A stretch of 64,000 nucleotides of DNA from CAZJYI01 sp964550025 (GCA_964550025.1 CAZJYI010000032.1:22800-86799), one strand, 5' to 3'; shown: positions 17,182 through 27,125, counted from the first letter of the stretch. The notes: generated by a model not told the origin, from the sequence alone. Program-made: numbers and translations.

Positions 17182-20022
17182 GTGAACCCTTTGAGAGATA
17201 CCCTTGCCCTTGACGGCGAATGGCAGATCGCCTTCGACCCTTCCAACCAGGGCCGCGAAGCCCGGTGGCATGACCCCCAGGTTGTTCCCGAGCTCCCCGG
17301 CGCCCGCGCGATCCAGGTGCCGTGCTGCGGGGAAGAGGTCGAACAGGACTATGAGGGGGTCGCCTACTACCAGCGTCACGTAGCGATTCCAGGGGACTGG
17401 GCCGACCGCCGCCTCCACCTTGAGTTCGACGCCGTCAACTACATCGCCGATGTGTGGCTCAACGGCGCGCCGGTCGGGCGGCATGAAGGCGGCTACGGTC
17501 CCTTCCGCCTGCTGCTGCCCCGGGATGCGGTGGTCTTCGGCGGTGACAACGACCTCCGGGTTCGGGTACTGAGTCCCATTGTCGCCCAGAACAAGACCAT
17601 TGACGGACTTGGCCAGAACGATGCGCCGCACTGGCGGGGCGCAATCACCGGGGGCATCTGGCAGTCCGTTCGCCTGATCGCGACCGGCGACGCCTGCGTT
17701 GACCGTGTCTTCGTGCTTCCCCATTTGCAGGACGATACGGCCGAAGTGCGGGCGGTGATCCACTACCTCGGGGAAGCCGCGGCAAGCGTGAAGGTCAAGG
17801 TGGCGGTAGACGGGGCGGGCTCCCGCGAGGAAGAGGCGGTGCTGTCCAACGGGCCAAACGCCTTCACCTGGCAGCTACCCATACCGGAAGCCAGGTACTG
17901 GTGCATGCAGGATCCGCATCTCCATACCGTTCGCGTCGAAGTGGCCGGACAGGATGAAACGTCCGTCCGCTTCGGGATGCGCGAACTGACCATTCGGAAC
18001 GATCGGTTCGAGCTCAACGGCGAAGCCGTGACCATCAAGGCGGCCTTCTTCGAGGGACTCTATCCGACCAGATTGGCATTGCCCGACAGCGAGGACATGG
18101 CGCGACGCGAACTCCAGTTGGCCAGGGAGGCCGGCTTCAACATGATTCGCCCCTGGCGTAAACCACCGCCGCCTTCGTGGTTGGATTTGTGCGACGAGAT
18201 GGGCCTGATGGTCGTCGGCGGACTGCCGATCGAGTGCATGCAGCGTTGGCCCACGGTGACCCCGGAGCTGCCCTGGCGGGTAGAAAACGAAGTGCGATCC
18301 GCCGTGCTGCGCGACCGCAACCGCGCCTGTGTCGTGCAATGGGAGCTCTTCAATGAGCTATGGCGCGAAGAGTTGGTCGCGCTGAAAGAACCCATGGCCA
18401 TGCTCACCCGCGAGCTGGACCCGACACGGCTTATTCTGGACGAGTCAGGAGGCTTCTCCGGTGGCGCCAATATCTATCTGCCCGGAAAGACCGAACCGGA
18501 CAAATTCAACGACGTGCATTGCTATCCCGGGGCGCCGTTCGGCGACCGCACCTTCGACCACTTCCTCACCCTGGCTCGAACCCCCGACGAGCTTCGCGCC
18601 ATGGGCTTCGATCCCGAGGAAGTCCAGCACGACCACGTTTCCCCCGGCCTGCTCACCGTGGTATCGGAGATCGGATACGGCAGCCTGCCCGATCTGCCGG
18701 ACAACAACGCGCGTTTCGCGGAGACGGGTAATCCGCGGGTTCCCCCGTACCGCTACCATGCCATGCTCGAACGCAGCTATCGGGAGGTGTTGAAGCAAAA
18801 CGGCCTGGATGCCATCTACCCGGACCTCGAGACGTTTTGCGCCGAGCAGCAGCGCCTGCATGGGGCGGCGAACTACCGGATGATCGAAGCTATCCGCTCC
18901 AATCCGCGCACCCGTGGATACGCGGTCCACGCGTTGACGGATGGCGACTGGGTGTTGGGAGCGGGGCTCATCGACTTGTTCCGGAATCCCAAGACGGTGT
19001 ATGGCGCCACCCAGGCAGCCAACCGGCCGCGCCTGCTTTCGTTACGGGCGCGACCACGCAACCTCTATGCCGGCCAGGACCTTCGACTGGAGCTGGTCGG
19101 TATCAATGAGCTGACCCCGGTGGAGGGCCGCGTGGCGCTGTCGGTTCTCGATGCGACGGATCGGGAAGTGTGGAGCGACGCCTTCGAATGCACGTGGCCA
19201 AGTGGAGTTTCCGAGATGTTCGAGCAGAGCGTGCCGATGCCGGCAGTTTCCGGAAGCTATCGCGCCTGCGCGCGATTCGAGGATTTGGCCGGGGAGGTCG
19301 TGGCTGAACGAGTGTGGGAAGTTGACCTGTTTGGGGAGGACCGGCTCGCGCGTCCCCAGGCTAAGCCGGCGGTGTTGGATCCCGGGGGCTGCCTGACCGC
19401 CTTCCTGGATGAACGCAGCATCGGGTACCTGCCCTTTTCCGGCGAGCTGGACGTCACCGTTCCGGTACTCGTCACACTACCGGAGAATACCGAGCAGCCG
19501 CATCCCGTCTTCCAGGAGCTGCAGACCTTCGTTGAGAACGGCGGCACGGCCGTCTACCTGGAGCTGTTCAAGCGGGCGAAAGACAGTCCGTATTGGAATG
19601 CGGAGCGGGCGCCCCGGACACTCATGCCGGTGGCCGGGGCGGTTCAGCACGCGCTCGGGCTGTGGGTCGGGGTCTCGCACATCGTGACCGATCACCCCGT
19701 TTTCGAGGGCTTGCCGGTCAACCGAATGATGGGGCAGGTATACGAGAACGTCTGGTCTCCGCACTGCCTGGTGGGTACCGGCGCTTCCCTCATCGCTGCT
19801 GCCGTCAGTCATAACTTCCACCAGCATGACACCCAGAACCAACACTTCATGGGTCCGGAGGAAGCCTGGGCCGGGATGGAGGTAGGGGTGGTGAACCATG
19901 GCGAAGGGCGCTACGTGCTGTCGGCGCTTCGGCTGATCGAAAACCTGGGCAAAGACCCCGTGGCGGACTGCATCCTGTATAACCTGCTCCGCTGGGTGAC
20001 ACGGCCCGGCTCAACGGGTTGA
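17182..20022 (+). CDS. GH2-type glycoside hydrolase without signal peptide
   Basis: 946 residues from a GTG at 17182; a stop codon at 17164-17166 rules out a longer form, and AGAAGAG precedes the start. The protein begins directly with the sugar-binding jelly roll (LALDGEWQIAFDPSNQG), so no signal peptide is present and it probably acts in the cytoplasm. GH2 order: sugar-binding domain at 1-170, immunoglobulin-like domain at 175-275, TIM barrel from about 280. The likely acid/base glutamate is in FNELWRE (about 390) and a candidate nucleophile in VSEIGYG (about 495). The C-terminal 250 residues form an extra domain with a class-I-amidotransferase-like fold pattern (VENGGTAVYLELFK, VGVVNHGEGRYVLSALRL). 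A close paralogue with a signal peptide lies at 27836-30739. Confidence 0.88.
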   Translation: MNPLRDTLALDGEWQIAFDPSNQGREARWHDPQVVPELPGARAIQVPCCGEEVEQDYEGVAYYQRHVAIPGDWADRRLHLEFDAVNYIADVWLNGAPVGRHEGGYGPFRLLLPRDAVVFGGDNDLRVRVLSPIVAQNKTIDGLGQNDAPHWRGAITGGIWQSVRLIATGDACVDRVFVLPHLQDDTAEVRAVIHYLGEAAASVKVKVAVDGAGSREEEAVLSNGPNAFTWQLPIPEARYWCMQDPHLHTVRVEVAGQDETSVRFGMRELTIRNDRFELNGEAVTIKAAFFEGLYPTRLALPDSEDMARRELQLAREAGFNMIRPWRKPPPPSWLDLCDEMGLMVVGGLPIECMQRWPTVTPELPWRVENEVRSAVLRDRNRACVVQWELFNELWREELVALKEPMAMLTRELDPTRLILDESGGFSGGANIYLPGKTEPDKFNDVHCYPGAPFGDRTFDHFLTLARTPDELRAMGFDPEEVQHDHVSPGLLTVVSEIGYGSLPDLPDNNARFAETGNPRVPPYRYHAMLERSYREVLKQNGLDAIYPDLETFCAEQQRLHGAANYRMIEAIRSNPRTRGYAVHALTDGDWVLGAGLIDLFRNPKTVYGATQAANRPRLLSLRARPRNLYAGQDLRLELVGINELTPVEGRVALSVLDATDREVWSDAFECTWPSGVSEMFEQSVPMPAVSGSYRACARFEDLAGEVVAERVWEVDLFGEDRLARPQAKPAVLDPGGCLTAFLDERSIGYLPFSGELDVTVPVLVTLPENTEQPHPVFQELQTFVENGGTAVYLELFKRAKDSPYWNAERAPRTLMPVAGAVQHALGLWVGVSHIVTDHPVFEGLPVNRMMGQVYENVWSPHCLVGTGASLIAAAVSHNFHQHDTQNQHFMGPEEAWAGMEVGVVNHGEGRYVLSALRLIENLGKDPVADCILYNLLRWVTRPGSTG

Positions 20023-20654
20023 CCCAGAATGGCGCTGACTTGAGCCTTGTTTCGGACGCGGCTCAGCACAGCCCACCAGAATGGCCGTTCAGAGCGACCG
20101 AAGCATGCCACAGACCCGCACAGGCCGAACGTGGAGGCAAAGCCGCCACGGTGATTGGCACGGCGTCTCCTGAACGACAGTTGAGAGGCTACTCCAAAGG
20201 GCAGAGCCGCCCACGTGTCTTCCCGTTCAAACTATCACGTGGGGTTCCTGACCCGGCCGACCGGGCCCTTCTCATCGGATAGGGGATGGTCTATCAAGTC
20301 TTCCCCGTGCAGTCGGTTACGGATGAGTTAATCGACCCGATGCGGCGCATGTCCGACCCATGCAACGGACAGATTTGCGGCTCCCGAAAACGCCGGTTTT
20401 CGTAGGCGCGATTCTTGGTCACACCTGTCGGCACACAAATCTCGGGGACGTCGCATCGACAAAAGCCCCGTCAAATGGGGCCAAACGTATCGTGCCCGCA
20501 TATATAAGGAAAGCCCCACGATCGGGACTGCTCCATGCAACCAGTGGGGAATGCGGCGCTCACGGGCGTCGTGATGCAGCGCGTTGTTCGATCGTGATCC
20601 GTGGGGCCTATCCCAGATAGAGCCACTTCCTAACGGGCTCCGACGACCGCCGCG
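20023..20654. other. 632-bp stretch without a recognised gene
   Basis: No open frame here has a convincing start, codon pattern or recognisable product. Two perfect small hairpins are visible: CGAAAAC/GTTTTCG with a 4-base loop at about 20385-20402, and GCCCC/GGGGC with a 7-base loop at about 20465-20481. The first could end transcription in either direction. The rest looks like decayed sequence. Confidence 0.5.
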
Positions 20655-21290
20655 TCACCGAGGCCCGTGGTCTTGCGCGCTGAGCGCGCGTGGGGGGATG
20701 TACGACGGGTGTGCTTCGTCTTCATGCAGGATCTCGGCCAGCATCCGCGCACCGGCTTGGATCATAGGTGCACATTTCTCGGTCTTCACTCCCGCCTTCA
20801 ACCGCTCGCGTCCTTCAGAAGTGGTAAGGTCGAGCCCACAGATTCCACGGCACGAAAGCGTGTGGTGCGCCTTCTGGAAGCGTTGCAGGAATTGCCCGCA
20901 GGCGGCAAACACCCGCATTTTCTTCTTCTTGTAGTCCGCTTCTCTTGAGCCGACCACGAGCCCAGTTACCATCGTAGCACCGGTCACGATTCCGCAGATA
21001 TGTCCTTGGACGCCGATACCACCTCCCATCCCGAGCGCGATATCCGGGATTAGGGGACTCTCGATGCTGAGCACCTCACAGCAGCCGAGCAGCATGGCTT
21101 CGCCACACGTCTTCTTTCCCGGAATGAAATTCCGATGTACCGCTTTCGCCAGTACTTCCGGGTCTGGGCTTTTGAACGGCTCCGGTCCGCTCCTTGCTTG
21201 AGTGGCGCAGGCTCTGTTTCGAGCGATCAAGATGCCGGTTGCTGTCGCGAGACCAGTTGTTGATACTCTCATGAAGTCGCGTCGGTTCAT
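20655..21290 (-). CDS. Tat-exported C_GCAxxG_C_C family protein
   Basis: 211 residues from the ATG at 21290, preceded by AAGGAGG. The N-terminus MNRRDFMRVSTTGLATATG is a clear twin-arginine signal. The body matches the C_GCAxxG_C_C family: TCGEAMLLGCCEVL, ALGMGGGIGVQGHICGIVTG and a late SCRGICGLDL. These conserved cysteines suggest a metal or redox cofactor, and the Tat signal implies folding with that cofactor before export. The biochemical function of the family is not established. The gene for a 53-residue cysteine-rich protein lies about 160 bp upstream on the same strand. Confidence 0.85.
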   Translation of the reverse strand: MNRRDFMRVSTTGLATATGILIARNRACATQARSGPEPFKSPDPEVLAKAVHRNFIPGKKTCGEAMLLGCCEVLSIESPLIPDIALGMGGGIGVQGHICGIVTGATMVTGLVVGSREADYKKKKMRVFAACGQFLQRFQKAHHTLSCRGICGLDLTTSEGRERLKAGVKTEKCAPMIQAGARMLAEILHEDEAHPSYIPPRALSAQDHGPR

Positions 21291-21452
21291 TGAAGACCTC
21301 CTTACCGCTTTCGTGTTCCCGTTGAATGACGAGAACGGGAATCTCAAGGCATATCGAATGCGGCGCTCCGACTCGGTCCAGCGAGCCTGTCCGCGCCCTC
21401 TTGATGCAATCGCTTGTAGGTCGTGGTTGGGGCTTGGTGTGTCTCGCTCAGG

Positions 21453-21614
21453 TCAAGACCCACTCTTGGACTGCTGCTCCTGCTGGTCTCCTCCTTCTGC
21501 CTCACAAGGATGCCCCTTCGACTCCGGATGGCACTCCGCAATCTGCTCGGCAGTGCAGTTCTCCGGCCTGTCCTTCAACTTCTCCGGCTTTGTACAGCCA
21601 CACTTGTCACACAT
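21453..21614 (-). CDS. Small cysteine-rich protein (53 aa)
   Basis: The ATG at 21614 is preceded by an excellent ribosome site (AAAGGAGG, about 7 bases away), and the frame runs 53 codons to a TGA at 21453-21455. The product starts MCDKCGCTKPEKL and later has ENCTAEQIAECHPESKGHPC, so six of its 53 residues are cysteines, partly as CxxCxC, and it has a hydrophilic Gln/Glu-rich tail. No signal peptide is seen. The cysteines suggest metal or Fe-S binding. It precedes the C_GCAxxG gene on the same strand, so the two may be co-expressed. The strong ribosome site and motif spacing make it a probable real gene despite its size. Confidence 0.75.
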   Translation of the reverse strand: MCDKCGCTKPEKLKDRPENCTAEQIAECHPESKGHPCEAEGGDQQEQQSKSGS

Positions 21615-22148
21615 GGTTCTCCTCCTTTCGTGTTATTCGACCCTCCAGACCCGAGTTGTTACTAACGCGCAACTCCCTGCCCTCCTATCCACGGATTATT
21701 GCGGATAGCCGGGACAGATTTGCCTCTTATCCACCCGAAATGCCGGGCAAGACAGGACATAACCCCATTCATCGTCCCCTCATCGACTCGTACCTTGCCG
21801 GGCCTCCTATATGTTAGCAGTGGATCACGGGCTGTCCAGATGTTTCGCGGGGAAGTGATCCTACAGGAAGCCCACCCAATGTCACCCATGTCATGAACGA
21901 AGGAGTAAACGCCGTGAGAGGTCCTTTGGACATTTCTGACGTGTCCTTCGGAGCAAACGGAACGAATGGACGCCCCACCGTCGTGTCCGCTCCATGACGT
22001 TGGTTCCCTGCCGTAATCTCGGCATACCGTGACATATGCGGTGGATGATGCGCAGTTCCGTCGGCGTTATCAGGGGGCATCTGACTCGCGATGACGGGTT
22101 CTTCCTGCGTCGACATCCCGCCGCTGTCTGGCGAGCGGTCCCCACCGG
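21615..22148. other. 534-bp stretch without a recognised gene
   Basis: Lies between the small cysteine-rich gene and the end of the DUF1302 gene, both on the minus strand. The region next to 21615 should contain the promoter of the cysteine-rich gene. Open frames here (for example 21814-22116 minus) lack a ribosome site and resemble no family known to me. Confidence 0.5.
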
Positions 22149-23513
22149 CTAGAAGCTGTACCGCAACTCGGCGAAGACTCGGTCGTTATCGCCAATCGTA
22201 TCGTACGGCGGCATGTCTCCGGACCGGTAGTCCACTATCCCGGCGGTCAGCTTGACGACGTCGGTCACGTCGTATTCGGCCCAGAAGCGCTGGAACCCGC
22301 CGTCCCCGCCGTCCGTACCGAAGACTCGAAGGAGATAGCGCAGGCGCAACGTGTCGTGCCAACAGTCGCGAGTGAGACGCAGAGCCGCCTGGAATTCATC
22401 TTCCTGCGCATTGTCCGGTGCGTTGCCCATTTCCTCATCATACCCCATGATGTGACGATTCGCCGCTTCCAGAGAGATCACCGTGTCGGTGATACCTCGA
22501 TACTCGACTCCCCCCAGGACGTCGACTCTCGACCTGGAGTCGTGCGGGTCCGCCGAGTATTCCAGTCCGTCGAGCCAGGCAAGTTCCGCCTTGAAGAGCC
22601 AATTCCCCGCGGCAAGACTGGAGGCGGCACCGGCCATCAGGACTCTGGCATGATGCCGCTCCATCGCAGCGGACACGGGATCGACTTCGACGTGCCCTTC
22701 GTCATCGAACACACTGGCCATGTGGAAGGCGATGTCCCATTTCCCTACGATCCCGCTCAGCGCCACGCCGTATTGTGTGTTCTCCCATGACATCCCCGGT
22801 TCTGCCTCGTGCGGCGGTTCAGAGTCGGAAACGTAGAAATCGCTGCCAAACGGCGGTGTCTTGGAGAAGCGGGGTTCGTGGATGAACAGCGCGGTCAGAT
22901 TCCACGTGCCGACATGGTAGTCCAGTCGCGTCATGCCAACGGGCAGACGCAGATACTCGATATCGACCATCCCGGGCTCACGCCTGTCGAGCGGGTTCAG
23001 AACATCGGTTACACGAATGGTGTCTGACTTCCCCCAGACTACGATTTGCCGGCCCACCTTGAGGTCAAGACTGTCGGTTACCGCCCCCTGAAGGTAGGCC
23101 TCGTCGAGCTCGACCTCATCCTCGTGCGCGTCCAATACCGCGTCGCGGTACGCATCACGGCCGTGCAGGGAGTAGATCGCGTCATAGTAGCCATGGCCGC
23201 CGACGCGCGCCTTCCACTCGAGAGGCAATCTGAGATCCATCCCCAGCTCCAGGCGCCCCCGCAAACGGGAGAATCCACGATAGTCGGTCTCGCCCGGGGC
23301 CGGATGGCCGTGGGCGTAGTTGTAGGCCGTGGACAGTCCCACCGAACCGTCCAGCTCGCACCGTGAGGGTTTGAAGATCTCCGTTTCGTTCGTGGACACC
23401 AGCTCCGTGTCGTCATCGAAGCCGTCCAACACATCCGACAACTCATCAGCAGGGAGGGAGGAAACGAGGACGACGAGCACGCCCAGTGCGAGGATTGGCG
23501 TGAAGCCCCTCAT
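22149..23513 (-). CDS. Outer-membrane protein, DUF1302-like
   Basis: 454 residues from the ATG at 23513; the start overlaps the stop of the LolA-like gene (ATGA). MRGFTPILALGVLVVLVSSLPADE is a signal peptide. The body is acidic with alternating beta-strand patterns, contains KVGRQIVVWGKSDTIRVTDVLNPLDRR cut into two motifs (QIVVWGKSD and DVLNPLD) that mark DUF1302-type barrels, and ends with an aromatic residue (LRYSF), as outer-membrane barrels do. In other bacteria DUF1302 proteins are encoded beside RND/MMPL-type transporters and LolA-like proteins, as here. It probably serves as the outer-membrane part of a lipid or hydrophobic-compound pathway. Confidence 0.85.
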   Translation of the reverse strand: MRGFTPILALGVLVVLVSSLPADELSDVLDGFDDDTELVSTNETEIFKPSRCELDGSVGLSTAYNYAHGHPAPGETDYRGFSRLRGRLELGMDLRLPLEWKARVGGHGYYDAIYSLHGRDAYRDAVLDAHEDEVELDEAYLQGAVTDSLDLKVGRQIVVWGKSDTIRVTDVLNPLDRREPGMVDIEYLRLPVGMTRLDYHVGTWNLTALFIHEPRFSKTPPFGSDFYVSDSEPPHEAEPGMSWENTQYGVALSGIVGKWDIAFHMASVFDDEGHVEVDPVSAAMERHHARVLMAGAASSLAAGNWLFKAELAWLDGLEYSADPHDSRSRVDVLGGVEYRGITDTVISLEAANRHIMGYDEEMGNAPDNAQEDEFQAALRLTRDCWHDTLRLRYLLRVFGTDGGDGGFQRFWAEYDVTDVVKLTAGIVDYRSGDMPPYDTIGDNDRVFAELRYSF

Positions 23514-24340
23514 CAGAGTCCCTTCTCCAGGCGGCGAACGCTCAAGAACGACTCGTCGAGATCCTGGCCGAACTTGACATCCTGATGCCTGAGGATGGTC
23601 TTGTGGAACGTGACGTTCCCCTTCTTCGTCGTCATGTGGACCTCCGTGGGAACCCAGACGTTGTCGATCAGATCCAGTTTCTTCACGTCCATGTACTTGA
23701 GTCTGTTGCCCTCCTTGACGAAGTGAACGGCACGGATGACGACGTGGTTGTCCTGGCGAACAAAGAGAAGAGACTTCGTGTAGCCGGTCTCGTCGATCAC
23801 GTCCTCGTTCTTCGGCACAGCCTCGATGATCCAGGTGTTCCACTTGCCTACGGCCTGTGTTTTGACGATCCGGAAGTCATAGTCTTCCAGGTTGCGTGAC
23901 GTCATATCCGAATAGCTGAAATCCGACCCCATGAAGCTCTTGCTCTTGTCCGTTGAAGCAATCCGCTTGGTCTTCTTGAGCGCGGGGAGATAGAGCCACT
24001 GGTCATCGTCTTTCTCCGGATCGTCGTAGTCGTAGGTCAGGAACCCGGCATCCTTCACATCAGGGGGATGCAGAAAGAACATCAGCTTCAGAACGTCTTC
24101 TCCCTTGTCCTTGAGATGCGTACGGATCTTCCGCACCCGTTCCTTGCCGTGCTTGTCGATGAGGAGCATCGTCATGCTGGTCGTTCGGTTGTCCCCGTCG
24201 TCCCGCTCCTCGACTTTCGTCATGATCTCCCGAGCCTCGGCATCGTCTGCCCGGGCCGGGGGTGGACAGAAGAGGAAATTCGCCAGTAGGCCGATGAAGG
24301 CGGATGCCGCGGCCATGCGTTGCGAGGGTGCAAAGGTCAT
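23513..24340 (-). CDS. Outer-membrane lipoprotein-sorting (LolA-like) periplasmic protein
   Basis: 275 residues with signal peptide (MAAASAFIGLLANFLFCPPPARA). The sequence ARADDAEAREIMTKVEER, then MTMLLIDKHGKERVRKI, LMFFLHPPDVKDAGFLTYDY and DQWLYLPALKKTKRI is characteristic of the LolA-like outer-membrane lipoprotein-sorting family that travels with RND transporters. It should bind a hydrophobic ligand in the periplasm. The start overlaps the RND stop (ATGA) and the stop overlaps the DUF1302 start, so the three proteins are translationally coupled. Confidence 0.9.
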   Translation of the reverse strand: MTFAPSQRMAAASAFIGLLANFLFCPPPARADDAEAREIMTKVEERDDGDNRTTSMTMLLIDKHGKERVRKIRTHLKDKGEDVLKLMFFLHPPDVKDAGFLTYDYDDPEKDDDQWLYLPALKKTKRIASTDKSKSFMGSDFSYSDMTSRNLEDYDFRIVKTQAVGKWNTWIIEAVPKNEDVIDETGYTKSLLFVRQDNHVVIRAVHFVKEGNRLKYMDVKKLDLIDNVWVPTEVHMTTKKGNVTFHKTILRHQDVKFGQDLDESFLSVRRLEKGL

Positions 24341-26757
24341 TTGCTTCCCTCCTGGGGTTTGGCGCCGCTTCGACTGGCCATCAGCACCATGAGCGCCGGG
24401 GCCAGAAAGAAATCGGCCAGGAGGGCAACGACAATCGCGATCCCCACGAGCAGCCCGAAATTGACCATGTTGTTCATGTAGGCAAACATGTAGATGAAGA
24501 AGCCGATCGAGAGCACGATGCTCGTCGTCAGCATGGCGCGACCGGTCGTGGACAGCGTCAGGCGCACCGCCTCGTGCGGGTTGCCGGTTTGCTGGACATA
24601 CCGCCGGAAGTTGTGGACGAAGTGTATCGTATCGTCCACGGCGAGGCCGAGAGCGATCGAGCCCACCAGCATGGTGAACATGTCCAACGGCATCCCGGTC
24701 GGGACCATGACGGCCATGGCCACCAGGATCGGCAGTACGTTGGGAATCATGCTTACCACCCCCACGCGGAAGCTGCCGATGAGGACGATCATCATCACCG
24801 TTATCGCGGCAAAGGCGATCACGTAGCTCTTCGCCGAACTCTCGATAGACGCGGAGAACGCCCGCCCCATGAGGGGGGTGACGCCCGTCACCGTGACCTG
24901 GGCTGATTCGCCCAGCTTCTCCTCAAATGTGCCCCTGACCCGTTCGATGATCTCCTCGTACTTGACCGCATCGACCCACGGCAGCTTCATCGCCACGCGC
25001 AGTTTGCTGAACTGGCTGTCGACCACGTCCTCCAGATCGTCGGACCCGCTGTTCTCGAAGAGGAGAAGCTCCTGGGCAATCAGTGTTCTGTTCGTCGGGA
25101 TCGTGTAGAACTCGGGGCGGTTCTCGTTCAAGGCCCGATTGATCTCCTTGAGGATCGTCGGCAGCGACCATGCTTTGCCTATGAAATAGCCGTCACCTTC
25201 CATCGTCTCCAGCTCCGCACACAACGTGTCGAGTTTGCGCAGGAGCATCGGATCGTGAAGTCCGTTCTCACGTCCCGTGTCCACCACGACCATCATCGAA
25301 ATGGAGCCCTTTAGTGCTTTGTCGATTGTCTCGGTGGAGCGCCGAATGGGACTCGTTTTCGGAAACCATTCGAGCTGGTTGTGTGAGAACCGCAGTTGCG
25401 AAGCCAATAGCGCGCATGCCGCGATCAAAATGAAGCTCACCACCACGATGGCCTTGGCGTGTTTGACCGCGAAGTCCGCCGTCCCCAGAAGCACGCGGTC
25501 CATGAGTGGACTTCCGCTATCCGTCCGCGGTTTCCTGCGCCGCAGGGGGCAGAGGGAAAGCAACGCCGGAAGCAGCACGATGGTGAAAACAAGGGAGACG
25601 ATGACCCCCGCGGCCGCGAATCGACCAAGGTCGGCAATCGGAGCAATCTCCGCCATGGAGAAGGAGCCGAGACCCGCTGCCGTCGTCAAACCGGTCATCA
25701 CAATCGCCAGCCCGGAATGCCCCATCGCATGGGCGAGGGCCTCCTCCTTGTCGCCGACGTCATCGAAACGCTTGAAGAAGATCGCCAGGAGGTGGACGGA
25801 TGCTCCCACCCCGACCGCGAGAAGGAACGAAGGGAGGATCTGGGTGGGCATCTTGATCGGCGTACCGGTCAGGGGCATGAGCGCAAGCGTACAGACCACC
25901 GAGAGAACCACGGCAACGAGCGGCAAGAGGACGCCGGAGATCCGTCGGAAGATAACAAACAGGAACACGGCAATCGTGGCGACCACAAGCCTGATGAACT
26001 TCATCATGTCCCTTTTCATCGTCCGCTTCAGCGTGCTTGTCACCACGGAAGAACCGGCAAGGAAGACCTTGAAGGTCGGGTCCTTGTGGCGTTCTATCGC
26101 CTTCCTGACGGCGGCGACGGCCTTGTTGTTCTCCTTGTCGGTCAGGTACTTCCGCTTCGGAGCCGGCGACACCTCTTCGTCGAACCCCTGCAGGACATCG
26201 TTGCCGGCGCCCGCGGACGAATACGTGTCGAGCTGAATGACAATCGTCGTGAACGTGCCGTCCTCGGAGAGAAGGACGTTCTTGTATACCGGGTTCGAAA
26301 GCGCGCGGGCCTTGACGGCGGCGAGCTCGGTCTGGTTTGTCGGCCAGTGCTCGAGGAGATCTTCGACAACGAGTTCGTCCGCCTCGCCCCTCGTGTTGCG
26401 CGCGTTGATGAGGCTCGTAATGTCGTCCACGTACGGCACATTCGTTTCCAGGTCCTTGTGGAAAGCCTTCAGCTTCTTCAGAAACGCATCCGTGAAGACG
26501 TCTGCGCGTATCCCGATGATGATCCGCTCGTCGAGCCCGAACTGATCTCTGTAGGCGTTGTACGCCACGAGAACGGGGTCATTCTTGTGAAAGAAACTGT
26601 CGGATGAAGTCCTGACGGTGATCTTCCGCAACTGGGTCGACAGTCCAACCACGAGGAGAAGCACCAGCGCAACCGTCTTGAGACGATTGCGAAAAATCCA
26701 GTGCCCGAGTGCTTCAAAGCGTTTCTCTGCAATATCTCGCCACGTAGAGAGCTTCAT
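24337..26757 (-). CDS. RND/MMPL-family transporter
   Basis: 806 residues with an N-terminal membrane helix (LKTVALVLLLVVGLST), a large periplasmic loop, a block of five to six helices in the middle (FIRLVVATIAVFLFVIF onward), a second periplasmic loop and a C-terminal helix block. LALGLAVDDTIHF-like motif (GLAVDDTIHFVHNFRR) and GVGASVHLLAIFFKRFDD are typical of the HpnN/MMPL branch of the RND superfamily. Such proteins export lipids or hydrophobic compounds using the proton gradient. It lies 16 bp after the ArsR gene and is coupled to the LolA-like and DUF1302 genes, which together could span the envelope. The cargo is unknown. Confidence 0.92.
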   Translation of the reverse strand: MKLSTWRDIAEKRFEALGHWIFRNRLKTVALVLLLVVGLSTQLRKITVRTSSDSFFHKNDPVLVAYNAYRDQFGLDERIIIGIRADVFTDAFLKKLKAFHKDLETNVPYVDDITSLINARNTRGEADELVVEDLLEHWPTNQTELAAVKARALSNPVYKNVLLSEDGTFTTIVIQLDTYSSAGAGNDVLQGFDEEVSPAPKRKYLTDKENNKAVAAVRKAIERHKDPTFKVFLAGSSVVTSTLKRTMKRDMMKFIRLVVATIAVFLFVIFRRISGVLLPLVAVVLSVVCTLALMPLTGTPIKMPTQILPSFLLAVGVGASVHLLAIFFKRFDDVGDKEEALAHAMGHSGLAIVMTGLTTAAGLGSFSMAEIAPIADLGRFAAAGVIVSLVFTIVLLPALLSLCPLRRRKPRTDSGSPLMDRVLLGTADFAVKHAKAIVVVSFILIAACALLASQLRFSHNQLEWFPKTSPIRRSTETIDKALKGSISMMVVVDTGRENGLHDPMLLRKLDTLCAELETMEGDGYFIGKAWSLPTILKEINRALNENRPEFYTIPTNRTLIAQELLLFENSGSDDLEDVVDSQFSKLRVAMKLPWVDAVKYEEIIERVRGTFEEKLGESAQVTVTGVTPLMGRAFSASIESSAKSYVIAFAAITVMMIVLIGSFRVGVVSMIPNVLPILVAMAVMVPTGMPLDMFTMLVGSIALGLAVDDTIHFVHNFRRYVQQTGNPHEAVRLTLSTTGRAMLTTSIVLSIGFFIYMFAYMNNMVNFGLLVGIAIVVALLADFFLAPALMVLMASRSGAKPQEGSK

Positions 26758-26773
26758 GTCGCTTTTGCCTCCT

Positions 26774-27115
26774 TTACTTCGTTCCTTTCCGTACAGCAGC
26801 GCATGTTCCTGCTCCCTTCGTCTTCTCGCCGGTCCCGGATTTCGGGTCTAGCAGTTTCTCTATCTGCTCTTGCCACTCGGCAAGGACCTCTTCATTCAGA
26901 CGGTAGTGGACAAAGTGCCCGCGCTTCTCGGCCAGAACAAGCCTAGCATCGCGCATGGTCCGCAGATGTTGCGAGACCGCGCCCTGCGTGATGTTCAGCC
27001 GCGCCGTCAGAGCGTTGACGCAGAACGCTTGCCCCTTGAGGAGCTGGACGATCCGCACGCGCGCCGGTACAGACAGCACCTTTAGTGTCCTGGCCAGCTG
27101 AGTGGCGTCCTCCAT
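26774..27115 (-). CDS. ArsR-family transcriptional regulator
   Basis: 113 residues from the ATG at 27115 (MEDATQLARTLKVLSVPARV); an in-frame ATG at 27133 lies inside the palindrome discussed below, so the later start is preferred. The winged helix is clear: LKVLSVPARVRIVQLLKG, ALTARLNITQGAVSQHLRTMRDARLV and EKRGHFVHYRLN. One cysteine (AFCVN) precedes the recognition helix and another is near the C-terminus (GTCAAV), but the usual ELCVCDL metal site of arsenic sensors is absent. It heads the operon for the RND transporter and should repress it until a ligand binds. Confidence 0.92.
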   Translation of the reverse strand: MEDATQLARTLKVLSVPARVRIVQLLKGQAFCVNALTARLNITQGAVSQHLRTMRDARLVLAEKRGHFVHYRLNEEVLAEWQEQIEKLLDPKSGTGEKTKGAGTCAAVRKGTK

Positions 27116-27125
27116 ATCGCCTAGC

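Noticed and set aside
21814..22116. 100-codon minus-strand frame
   Set aside because: No ribosome site, no recognised motifs, low-complexity polar composition; not strong enough to list as a gene.
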